This document shows positions 7,024-14,336 of a stretch of 14,336 bases of DNA, piece after piece. How positions within the stretch are numbered: position 1 is the first letter of the stretch; each line of letters opens with the position of its first letter. The notes under the pieces are model-generated. The model ran no database searches and was not told the origin of the DNA. It was given only the letters and a program-made list of their open reading frames with translations. The translations under genes were made by a program, and so were the position numbers. Source of the DNA: an uncultured Bacilli bacterium (GTDB lineage Bacteria; Bacillota_I; Bacilli_A; RF39; UBA660); assembly GCA_944372275.1 (NCBI GenBank), contig CALVYO010000026.1:1-14336 (forward strand). The letters are read 5' to 3'.

Positions 7024-8805
7024 TCCTTCAGATACAATTTCAAGTGTACTATCATTATATTGACTATCGTATTCAAGCATCGATTTTTCTTTCTCTGGTT
7101 GTAATTTTTTATCTTGAACTTTTGAACTAACAAACTTATAAACCCATTCATATACAGTTGGATTTTTAAATAAAATACTTAATATTTTTTCCATTTTATC
7201 ATTATTTTTTGATGCATATTTATATAAAGTTTGATAATCAAGATTACCATTCGTTTGTAACATTTTAATCATATAACTTAATATTTGGTTATAATTTTTT
7301 TCGTTGAATTCACTAAAAGCATCAGTCATACCAGGAATTGTTTCATTCACATATCTTCTTTCAGCTATATTTAACCATAAATAAGCGAATCTTACACCAT
7401 CAATAATATTTGTATCATATATTTGTTTTTGAGTAATTTTATCTATAACATTATAATTGTCTGATCGACCATCCGTTTTTAATTCATATCTATTCAATAA
7501 AGTTTTTAAATCTGAAAAAGACATATTCTTATTTACATACTCAATATTTAATTCATTATTACTACATTCTAAATAACTATTTAATAAAATTATCCTATGT
7601 TTTTCCAAAGCTTGTTGTTTGATTTTAGAAAAGAAAATTCGTCTAATTTTTTCATTATAATTACTTGGAAAAACTACTTTTTTTGTCCTCTTTATTTGTT
7701 CAATATAATTATCTAAATTAAAACTAGTACCAAAATATGATTCATATAAATTTGCATATACATATTCACATAATAACATATCATCTTTTATTGGAATAGA
7801 AGAATTATCTTTAATATAAAATATTTCTCCTGAACTCATTAATTGGAAGGTTGGTTTTTCTTTAGTCATTAAATTAACTAATTCAAATTTTTGTATTTGA
7901 CTTGTTTCAAATAATTTTATTTTTTTCTTTTCTTCGTTCAATTGATTACTGTCCATTTTAATTGTTCTTTCTAATAAATACTCAACTTCTTTTTGTCTTT
8001 CTTTATCATCGGATACTACTTTTAAAATCTCTTTAATAAAGTTCTTTTTTTCAGTTTCTTGCATCAAATTTAATTTTGGCAAAACTAAATTAATAATAAC
8101 ATTAGCAAAACAAGCTTTCATTCTTTTATTGTAAATTTTAATAATCAATTGTTTAAACATTTGCTCTTTTTTTTGACTTATTTTTCTCAAATAATACAAA
8201 TCAGTTAACGCTTTGTTTATATCTTCATAAAAACTATTACCACTTAGTTTATCACATTCTTCCTTTAACATATCATTATGTAAAAAATAGCTATTCAAAA
8301 ATGGTTTATTTCCTAGACATAATCTCATTATTTTAGCTATTTTTTTAAAGTCTTTATAGCCATCAGAAAACGGACTAACAACATAATCAAATACATCTTC
8401 TGTAAACATTTGTGTTATGCCTTCATTTAATCCTATATAATCATTAATATATGATTTTGTTTGTTCATTATGAGAACGAATTCCATTATAACCTATATTA
8501 CCGCGTTTTTCTCTTGAGGCAGCGTGTAATAATTCATGGCCTAATTGACTTTCAACTAACTTTGCTACATTTTTATCGAAGCCTATGACGTTACCACTGT
8601 TATCAAATATGGCAAATTGTTTATCTATTGATATTTCATTAATTCTACTTATCATTCTTGTACCAATTGTTTCTTCTAAATTTTCAACATATAAAGCTTG
8701 ACAACCGTTATTTAATCTATCTATTAATATTTGATTAAATTTAAAATGATTGATTAATTTTTGCTTTATATAATTTAAAACTCGCTCATCTATTTTAATT
8801 TTCAT
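7009..8805 (-). CDS. Putative HExxH zinc metallopeptidase-like protein, unknown family, 598 residues
   Basis: I do not recognise a named family. Residues 88-94 read LGHELLH, a zinc-binding HExxH helix (His90, Glu91, His94). LNEGITQMFTEDVF follows at 126-139, so Glu128 could be the third ligand 34 residues later. That arrangement is gluzincin-like. The rest is helical and charged, with no signal peptide or membrane segment, so it is predicted cytosolic. The active-site-like part occupies the N-terminal quarter; the remaining ~430 residues may recognise a substrate or partner. The start is ATG at 8805, with GGGTGA 5 nt upstream; the in-frame GTG at 8814 lies inside that site. The gene overlaps the 64-residue gene by 11 nt, suggesting coupled translation. 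Base composition matches the neighbours. It is not ImmA/IrrE-like in size or in the residues after HExxH. Metal binding is well supported by motif; proteolysis and target are inference. Confidence 0.75.
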   Translation of the reverse strand: MKIKIDERVLNYIKQKLINHFKFNQILIDRLNNGCQALYVENLEETIGTRMISRINEISIDKQFAIFDNSGNVIGFDKNVAKLVESQLGHELLHAASREKRGNIGYNGIRSHNEQTKSYINDYIGLNEGITQMFTEDVFDYVVSPFSDGYKDFKKIAKIMRLCLGNKPFLNSYFLHNDMLKEECDKLSGNSFYEDINKALTDLYYLRKISQKKEQMFKQLIIKIYNKRMKACFANVIINLVLPKLNLMQETEKKNFIKEILKVVSDDKERQKEVEYLLERTIKMDSNQLNEEKKKIKLFETSQIQKFELVNLMTKEKPTFQLMSSGEIFYIKDNSSIPIKDDMLLCEYVYANLYESYFGTSFNLDNYIEQIKRTKKVVFPSNYNEKIRRIFFSKIKQQALEKHRIILLNSYLECSNNELNIEYVNKNMSFSDLKTLLNRYELKTDGRSDNYNVIDKITQKQIYDTNIIDGVRFAYLWLNIAERRYVNETIPGMTDAFSEFNEKNYNQILSYMIKMLQTNGNLDYQTLYKYASKNNDKMEKILSILFKNPTVYEWVYKFVSSKVQDKKLQPEKEKSMLEYDSQYNDSTLEIVSEGILKK

Positions 8806-8989
8806 ATTCTTCACCCAAATTATTTAATATTTCTTCTTGTACAGATAAAGGCAATTCATCATATATGATGATATCATTTTTTTCAATAACTTTACAAAAA
8901 TAATTACCTTTATTATTAGAGAAAAAATGAGCTATTTTACCATACTTTTCATCTTCAATTATTCCTAAAAATATAACTTCATCTTTCAT
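8795..8989 (-). CDS. Small acidic protein of 64 residues, upstream partner of the zincin-like gene
   Basis: I do not recognise this protein. It begins MKDEVIFLGIIEDEKYGK, looks like a short beta-rich domain through about residue 48, and ends in an acidic helix (SVQEEILNNLGEEYEN). It has one cysteine, no signal peptide and no membrane segment. The ATG at 8987-8989 is preceded by AGGTG (8996-9000) with 6 nt spacing; the in-frame GTG at 8998 lies within that site. Its 3' end carries the ribosome site of the zincin-like gene, and the two overlap by 11 nt, so they form one transcription unit. A role as inhibitor, adaptor or regulator of the downstream protein is possible from context only. Confidence 0.65.
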   Translation of the reverse strand: MKDEVIFLGIIEDEKYGKIAHFFSNNKGNYFCKVIEKNDIIIYDELPLSVQEEILNNLGEEYEN

Positions 8990-8995
8990 ATACCA

Positions 8996-9006
8996 CACCT
9001 ATTATA
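8996..9006 (-). promoter_or_regulatory. TATAAT hexamer adjoining the ribosome site of the 64-residue gene
   Basis: On the minus strand, TATAAT (9001-9006) runs directly into AGGTG (8996-9000). If it is the -10, transcription would start inside the ribosome site, giving a nearly leaderless mRNA. Alternatively, TACACT at 9007-9012 is the -10. Neither has a good -35; the upstream stretch is a T-run. Confidence 0.4.
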
Positions 9007-9022
9007 AGTGTATCATTTTTAT

Positions 9023-9070
9023 TAAAAAAAAGCAAATAAAAAACACAAATTAATGTGTTATTTTTAATAT
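9023..9070. repeat. Direct repeat copy 2 (terminator-bearing block)
   Basis: This is the partner of 6974-7023, in the same orientation. It covers the last codons of addA and its terminator, and differs only in homopolymer lengths. Similarity extends more weakly to 9001 in the promoter region of the 64-residue gene. Confidence 0.9.
9024..9059 (-). terminator. Rho-independent terminator of addAB
   Basis: On the minus strand, AACACA (9054-9059) pairs with TGTGTT (9042-9047) and is followed by T6, ATTTGC and T8. The addA reading frame runs through the 5' arm and stops in the loop (TAA, 9050-9052). Confidence 0.75.
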
Positions 9071-12000
9071 ATTTGAATCAATTATCGAATATAAATATAA
9101 ATTAACCTTTTTATTAGTTTTATATTCAATAAAATTTTTATATCCTGTTAATTGTTCAATATATTTTTTGTCGTCAATATTTTTTAATTTATAATCAATT
9201 ATATCAATGTATTCATCATATACTAACATCAAATCGATTATACCGTGATATTTTATATCATCTTTAACATACATAAATTCATATTCTTTATATATTTTAG
9301 CTTTATCAATATTTTTTAATAAATCACTATTTAAAAATTTATTTACTTTGTCATTTAATAATTTATTATCACTAGTAAATTTTTCTTTAAAATTTATATT
9401 TTCTAATATTTCGTGTACTTCTAACCCAAAGACTAAATTATCTTTTATTTCCTTAGTAATCAAGTCATTCATCTTTTTAGAAAAACTACTATTTTCTAAC
9501 ACTTCATTTTCAATAGCAATATTTGCAACTTCTATTCCTTCATTACTTAATTCAATATTATTTTGATAGTTACCTACTTTAATTAAATTATAATCTTTAG
9601 ATAAGTTTAAATTATTCAAATCAATTGTTTTAGTATATAACTCTAATTTATCTTTAATCGAATTAATCATATCTGCAAAACTACGATATTTTTCTTTAAC
9701 ATAATCATCTACCTTAGTATAACTTATTTCTTTTTTAGGTAATACTAAAATCATTTTTTCTTTGGCTCTCGTAAGGGCTACATAAAATAATCTAATCTTC
9801 TCGGATATCTCTTCTTTAAAATAATCTTCTTTAACTAATTTTTTAACAATTGTGTCCATAATACCGTTATCGAAGTAAGGTGTCACGATGCCATATTTAG
9901 TATTATATAAAAATCTTTCATTTAAATCTTTAATATTAAATTCTTTATAAAGGTTTGCAAAATAACAAATATGATATTCTAATCCTTTCGAATTATGAAT
10001 TGTCATTATTTTAACATTGTTACCAAAATCACCTGCAATTTTATATTTCATATCTAATTTTTCTTTTAACATTTTATCTAAATGGTTAGAAAAATCAAAT
10101 ATATCATAACCTAATTTACTTAAATTATTAGCCATATCTTTTATTTTATCAATCTTAATAATACTAGAATTAATATTACCAATTGTAATTAATTTTTCAT
10201 AAAAATTAAATTCATTTAATATTTCATCGATGATATTGTTAATTGAATTATTATTAATTAATTTAGTTATTTTTAAAGCATCATTATATAAATTACTTTC
10301 TTTAAAATTTTTATCGACAAAATATTTAAAAATTACTTCATCTTTTTCATTATATAAAAAACTTCTTAATAAACTTATAAACAAATAATTATCGTATTCT
10401 TTGTTATATATTTTTAAAATATATTTAATCAAATTATTTAATACTAAAATATCATTATCATCATTCATTTTTTCATCTTTTAAAATGTTTAAAGGTATTT
10501 TTTTATACTCAAATATCTTTTTAAACAAATCAAAGTTAGATGATCTATCGATTAAAATAACAAAATCATTATAAGTTATATTACGCAAAATCTTTTTATC
10601 TTTATCAAATATTTGATATTTATTTTCTATCTTTTCTTTAATATCATTAGCTATAATAAAACACTCTATTTCTTCTTTTGTATATGTTTTATCTTCTTCA
10701 TAATCGATTAAATCTAAATTATAATTTTGATTAGTTTTTCCTTCGTTAATATAAGCATCATTACCAAATACCATTTGATGTGATACTTGATAATCAGCTC
10801 CACCTATAAAATCATTCATAATAATATTAAATATTAAATTGATATTATCTAATACTTCTTTTCTTGATCTAAAGTTTTTATTTAAATCAATTTTTAAACC
10901 ATTTATATTTTTACTATATAAATCATATTTATTTTTAAAAATATTAGGATTGGCATTTCTAAATCTATAAATAGATTGCTTAATATCTCCTACCATATAA
11001 ACATTATTATTTGCAATATATTTAATAAATTCTTCTTGTAAATCATTAGTATCTTGATATTCATCGATCATTATTTCTTTAAAAGAATTTTTTATTTCTT
11101 CTCTTACATTTTTATTTTCCTTTACTATTTTTATGGCAAGTAAAGCAATATCGGTAAACTCATAAGCATCGTTTTCAAATTTAAATTTGTGTACTTTTTC
11201 CTCTAATTCTAAAATTATCGAAATTATAACATCGACATAATCTTTCGTTTTTAAAATTGTATTTTTAATTTGTTCAGTATTTTCATAAATGCATAATTCG
11301 TTTATTTCATCTAATACTTTTTTTAATTTTTCTTTTGTTTTTTTTGCTTCTTCTAAACTGTTGCGTGGTAACATTGGTAACTTAATTAAAGCATTTTCTT
11401 TGATAGATTCATAATCAAAACTATTTAGTAAATTAGTTAAATCTAATTTTTCCATATAACTAGAATCTACATAATCACTTAATTCACTTAATAAATTACC
11501 TATGTTATCTATTCTTTTCCTTAATAATAAAATATAATCATTAATATTTTGATTAATAATATCATCACTAAAATAATTATAATTTTCTAAATATTCCTTT
11601 TTATTAGGTAACATATCTAGTTTTGAACTGATAGTTAAAATCTGATTTCTAATATCTTTATCATCTTTAACACAAAAATCGTTAATTAATTTTATAAATT
11701 TATCATCATTTAAATATCTATTTTCAAATATTTCATCTAACATTTCTTTTCTTTTTATTTTTAATATATCTTCTTCAATTACATTAACATTTTTTGATAC
11801 ATTTAATAAGTAATGGTATTTTTTTACTATTGATAAAGCGAAACTATCAAATGTTGTAATATAAGAAGCATCGATCATATCTAATTCTTCTAATAAATTA
11901 TTTTCAATTATTTTATTTCTTATTCTTTCTTTCATTTCTTTAGCCGCAGCTTTAGTAAATGTTAAAAGTAATAACTCGTTGATATGAATACCATTTTTTA

Positions 12001-12121
12001 ATTTAGTTATAACTCTTTCACTTAATACCGCTGTTTTACCAGATCCGGCTCCCGCACTTACTATTATATTAGTATTATCTTTATAGATGGCTTCACTTTG
12101 TTCTTTAGTCCATTTAGGCAT
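9050..12121 (-). CDS. addA: AddA, ATP-dependent helicase/nuclease subunit A
   Basis: This 1023-residue protein is the UvrD-like motor and nuclease subunit of AddAB, which unwinds and resects double-strand breaks until Chi and then hands the 3' end to RecA. Helicase motifs in order: SAGAGSGKT (22-30), LTFTKAAAKEMKERI (about 53-67), TTFDSFAL (89-96), IDEYQDTN (352-359), VGDIKQSIYRFR (377-388), NFRSR (416-420), TIHNSKGLEYH (707-717) and YVALTRAKEKM (780-790). The C-terminal PD-(D/E)XK nuclease has GLEVHEIL with His903, GIIDLM with Asp963, DYK at 976-978 and QLTGY (990-994), so it looks active. It is shorter than the ~1230-residue Bacillus form. The ATG at 12119-12121 is chosen because GGTGAG lies just upstream; the GTG codons at 12128-12133 fall in that site. 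It overlaps addB by 8 nt. Confidence 0.96.
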   Translation of the reverse strand: MPKWTKEQSEAIYKDNTNIIVSAGAGSGKTAVLSERVITKLKNGIHINELLLLTFTKAAAKEMKERIRNKIIENNLLEELDMIDASYITTFDSFALSIVKKYHYLLNVSKNVNVIEEDILKIKRKEMLDEIFENRYLNDDKFIKLINDFCVKDDKDIRNQILTISSKLDMLPNKKEYLENYNYFSDDIINQNINDYILLLRKRIDNIGNLLSELSDYVDSSYMEKLDLTNLLNSFDYESIKENALIKLPMLPRNSLEEAKKTKEKLKKVLDEINELCIYENTEQIKNTILKTKDYVDVIISIILELEEKVHKFKFENDAYEFTDIALLAIKIVKENKNVREEIKNSFKEIMIDEYQDTNDLQEEFIKYIANNNVYMVGDIKQSIYRFRNANPNIFKNKYDLYSKNINGLKIDLNKNFRSRKEVLDNINLIFNIIMNDFIGGADYQVSHQMVFGNDAYINEGKTNQNYNLDLIDYEEDKTYTKEEIECFIIANDIKEKIENKYQIFDKDKKILRNITYNDFVILIDRSSNFDLFKKIFEYKKIPLNILKDEKMNDDNDILVLNNLIKYILKIYNKEYDNYLFISLLRSFLYNEKDEVIFKYFVDKNFKESNLYNDALKITKLINNNSINNIIDEILNEFNFYEKLITIGNINSSIIKIDKIKDMANNLSKLGYDIFDFSNHLDKMLKEKLDMKYKIAGDFGNNVKIMTIHNSKGLEYHICYFANLYKEFNIKDLNERFLYNTKYGIVTPYFDNGIMDTIVKKLVKEDYFKEEISEKIRLFYVALTRAKEKMILVLPKKEISYTKVDDYVKEKYRSFADMINSIKDKLELYTKTIDLNNLNLSKDYNLIKVGNYQNNIELSNEGIEVANIAIENEVLENSSFSKKMNDLITKEIKDNLVFGLEVHEILENINFKEKFTSDNKLLNDKVNKFLNSDLLKNIDKAKIYKEYEFMYVKDDIKYHGIIDLMLVYDEYIDIIDYKLKNIDDKKYIEQLTGYKNFIEYKTNKKVNLYLYSIIDSNILKITH

Positions 12122-14336
12122 TTTTCTCACCACTTTCTAATATAACAATATCATTTTCTTTTCTAAAACAAACATCTCTAAATTCACAGTATTCACATCC
12201 AACATTTTTATTATCTATTTTTTTAGGATTAATTTTAAAATTAGTATCTAATATTTCATCTCTTGCTATAGTTATTTTATCATCAACTAAATTAATTAAA
12301 TTATTAATTTCTTCGTTATTAATCATTTTAGAATAACTACTAAAACCTTTAGATGTTTTTTTTAATGATTTTATAAAATTACTATTTTCATAATTTTTAT
12401 CTAATTTTTCTAAAATATCTAAATTATCATTAGTATAACCTATTAATTTTAAATTATCTTCTTTTAATTCTAAATAAGTATGCTTATTATCTTTTTTTAT
12501 TTCATTATTTAATATTTTTTGTAAATAAAAACCGGCTACTTCAACATTTTTTAAATCCATATTTTTACTCAAATATAAATAAATAGGAAGTTGTAAACTT
12601 AATCCATATTTAGCATAGTCCAAATTGATATCGGTATTACCTGTTTTATAATCAACAATGCATACAATAGTTTTATCATTTTCTTCTTTATATAATAACT
12701 TATCGACAACCCCCATAAAAGTAACTTTAACATTTGTACTCTTATCGACAAATACTTTTCTTTCATAAAAAGCATTAGTTAAATTAGTATCTTTATATTG
12801 TTTTTTAATTGTATCGATAATAAATATTAATTCTTCTTTTGCTTTCTTAATAAAAAATTTCTCCATATTATTAAATTCGTATGTTTGTTTACTTAAAAAT
12901 TCATTATAACATTTATCTAAATCAAAATCATCTAAAAATGCTTTCGATAAAACATAATGAAACAAATTACCTAAAACGGTATAATAAGTTTCTTGATAAG
13001 GAGATATTCTTAAAATATTACCCAAATAATATTTAAAGCCACACTTAAAATAATTATCTAAACTTGAATAAGATAAAGTTATTTTATTATTGATAAATTT
13101 ACTAAAATCATTTTTATTTATATTAGTATATTTGTTATCATATTTCATATATTTAATATCTTGATAATTACTAAATAATTTAGATAAATTATTTTCTTTA
13201 ATGTTATATTTAACTAATTTATCTAAAGATGAAGTTAATTTTATTTTGTTATAAATATCTGATTTAAAACTATCAATATCATTATCAACTACTTCTAAAT
13301 TTAAAATATCATTTAAATTAGATATTGTATATTCTTCATTATTATTTTTTAATTTATAAGATATCGTTAAATTTTTAATACTATTAATTTTGTTAATTAT
13401 CTTTTCTTTTTCATAAATATTTTTTTCTCTAGATGTTAGTAAACCTAATTTTTCTTTTATTTTATCTGATAAAAAATCTTCATCTTTATAAATATTTGGA
13501 ATAACCCCATAGTTGAATCCTAAAATAAATACATAATCATCATCATTTATTAAATTATCAAAGGTTATTAACTTAATACTATTTTTTAATTCAATATCTT
13601 TTATCTTACAATTTTTAACTTCATAAATAATTAAATCTTTAGCCTTATCAAAATCTAATTCGACATATTTATTAACTATATCAATTAGTTTATTTATTAA
13701 TTCAACTTCATTAAACTTATCTTTAATTTCATCGATTATATTTGAATTATAATTTTTAATAAAATAATTACCCACTAAAGTATCACTTAATTTAGTATCA
13801 CTTGGTATATTAAGTGGAATATTATAAAAATTACTCATTCTTTTTAATGTATTATGATAATCACTACTAACAATTAATTTAATATTATTTATATTTATGT
13901 TGTTTTTTAATAAGTCAATTATTTTATCAAAAACAAACTCAACTTCTTTTTCTAATGTTTTAAATTGATAAATTTTACTATGTTTATATTTTCCATCTTC
14001 TTTTATGACCTCAATATTATTACTTATTTTTTTTAATAAATTAAGATCAAAATTACTTAAATCATAACCATAAACAACTATATTTCTATTTTTGTAAACA
14101 TCAATTTTACTAGTAATAATATAATCTTTTACTTCTTCTTTTAATTTTAATAATAGTTTTAACTTATCATCATCAAAATCATCTTTAACATAAAACATAT
14201 TATCTAAATATACCTTAGCAACTTCATATTTAAATTTATATTTATTCATTAAATAATAGATTGCTTTAATATCATAATTAAAAAATTTTTTATATAATTC
14301 TTCTAATGAAATATATTTAATATCTAATAAATTGTT
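12114..14336 (-). CDS. addB: AddB-type ATP-dependent nuclease subunit B, N-terminus beyond the window
   Basis: The frame is open to the window end, giving 740 visible residues; the ATG at 14249 is internal, as the coding pattern continues upstream without a stop. The C-terminal half is a PD-(D/E)XK nuclease wrapped around an iron-sulfur site: Cys432 in YFKCGFKYYL, then Cys714, Cys717 and Cys723 in CEYCEFRDVCF. Catalytic motifs are GNLFHYVLSKAF (His460), GVVDKLL (Asp545), VDYKTG (Asp562, Lys564) and SLQLPIYLYL (Gln582). The N-terminal half resembles the degenerate helicase core of AddB, with a FILGFNYGVIPN segment near residue 270. The family's N-terminal Walker A would lie outside the window, so I cannot say whether it is kept. 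It pairs with AddA, whose start overlaps by 8 nt. The last codons of addB carry the addA ribosome site. Confidence 0.93.
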   Translation of the reverse strand, partial: NNLLDIKYISLEELYKKFFNYDIKAIYYLMNKYKFKYEVAKVYLDNMFYVKDDFDDDKLKLLLKLKEEVKDYIITSKIDVYKNRNIVVYGYDLSNFDLNLLKKISNNIEVIKEDGKYKHSKIYQFKTLEKEVEFVFDKIIDLLKNNININNIKLIVSSDYHNTLKRMSNFYNIPLNIPSDTKLSDTLVGNYFIKNYNSNIIDEIKDKFNEVELINKLIDIVNKYVELDFDKAKDLIIYEVKNCKIKDIELKNSIKLITFDNLINDDDYVFILGFNYGVIPNIYKDEDFLSDKIKEKLGLLTSREKNIYEKEKIINKINSIKNLTISYKLKNNNEEYTISNLNDILNLEVVDNDIDSFKSDIYNKIKLTSSLDKLVKYNIKENNLSKLFSNYQDIKYMKYDNKYTNINKNDFSKFINNKITLSYSSLDNYFKCGFKYYLGNILRISPYQETYYTVLGNLFHYVLSKAFLDDFDLDKCYNEFLSKQTYEFNNMEKFFIKKAKEELIFIIDTIKKQYKDTNLTNAFYERKVFVDKSTNVKVTFMGVVDKLLYKEENDKTIVCIVDYKTGNTDINLDYAKYGLSLQLPIYLYLSKNMDLKNVEVAGFYLQKILNNEIKKDNKHTYLELKEDNLKLIGYTNDNLDILEKLDKNYENSNFIKSLKKTSKGFSSYSKMINNEEINNLINLVDDKITIARDEILDTNFKINPKKIDNKNVGCEYCEFRDVCFRKENDIVILESGEKNA

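Noticed and set aside
7009..8805. ImmA/IrrE-type metallopeptidase of a mobile element or toxin system
   Set aside because: The protein is far larger, lacks the short ImmA layout and an adjacent Xre repressor, and the third ligand pattern is NEG about 34 residues after HExxH.
9348..9566. Plus-strand open frame of 72 codons
   Set aside because: It is antisense within the addA nuclease-linker region and looks like a chance frame in AT-rich DNA.

Overview
The window looks like chromosomal DNA from a very AT-rich, low-GC Gram-positive bacterium. Evidence for this is AGGTGA/AGGGGA-type Shine-Dalgarno sites, AddAB instead of RecBCD, an arginine deiminase operon, and Lys/Asn/Ile-rich proteins. The standard bacterial code (table 11) applies: arcB ends in TGA, overlapping the arcC start as ATGA, and Trp is encoded by TGG. 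An uncultured gut-type member of Bacilli or a relative of the Mycoplasmatota is my best guess. That is inferred from composition and gene style only; no marker gene is present. I see no rRNA, tRNA, CRISPR, IS element or prophage gene.

Layout, left to right. (1) 1-828 (+) is the 3' part of an M20-family PepD-type dipeptidase, closed by a hairpin that may terminate both strands. (2) 838-1161 (-) is a small unknown gene. It diverges from an FkbM-type methyltransferase gene (1352-2278, +). The intergenic region between them holds four perfect head-to-tail copies of a 22-bp AT-rich unit, which fill the space between the two predicted -35 regions. (3) 2297-6923 (-) is a compact arginine deiminase operon, arcA-arcB-arcC plus a YfcC-type transporter, with 1-nt gaps or a 4-nt overlap between genes. 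(4) 7009-8989 (-) is a two-gene unit: a 64-residue protein and a 598-residue protein with an HExxH...E zinc-protease-like signature, neither of which I can name. (5) 9050-14336 (-) is addA and the 3' part of addB, the helicase-nuclease that processes double-strand breaks.

How the genes work together. ArcA converts imported arginine to citrulline, ArcB converts citrulline to ornithine plus carbamoyl phosphate, and ArcC recovers ATP while releasing ammonia and CO2. The YfcC-type permease is the likely arginine/ornithine exchanger. AddA and AddB form one complex, and their genes overlap by 8 nt. PepD would supply amino acids from dipeptides.

The most unusual part is the two-gene unit at 7009-8989. 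It is bracketed by two direct copies of a ~48-bp block containing a terminator (6974-7023 and 9023-9070). These differ only in the lengths of three homopolymer runs. The segment looks like a cassette placed, or duplicated at its end, between addA and arcA. The second item worth checking is the 22-bp repeat array at 1211-1301.
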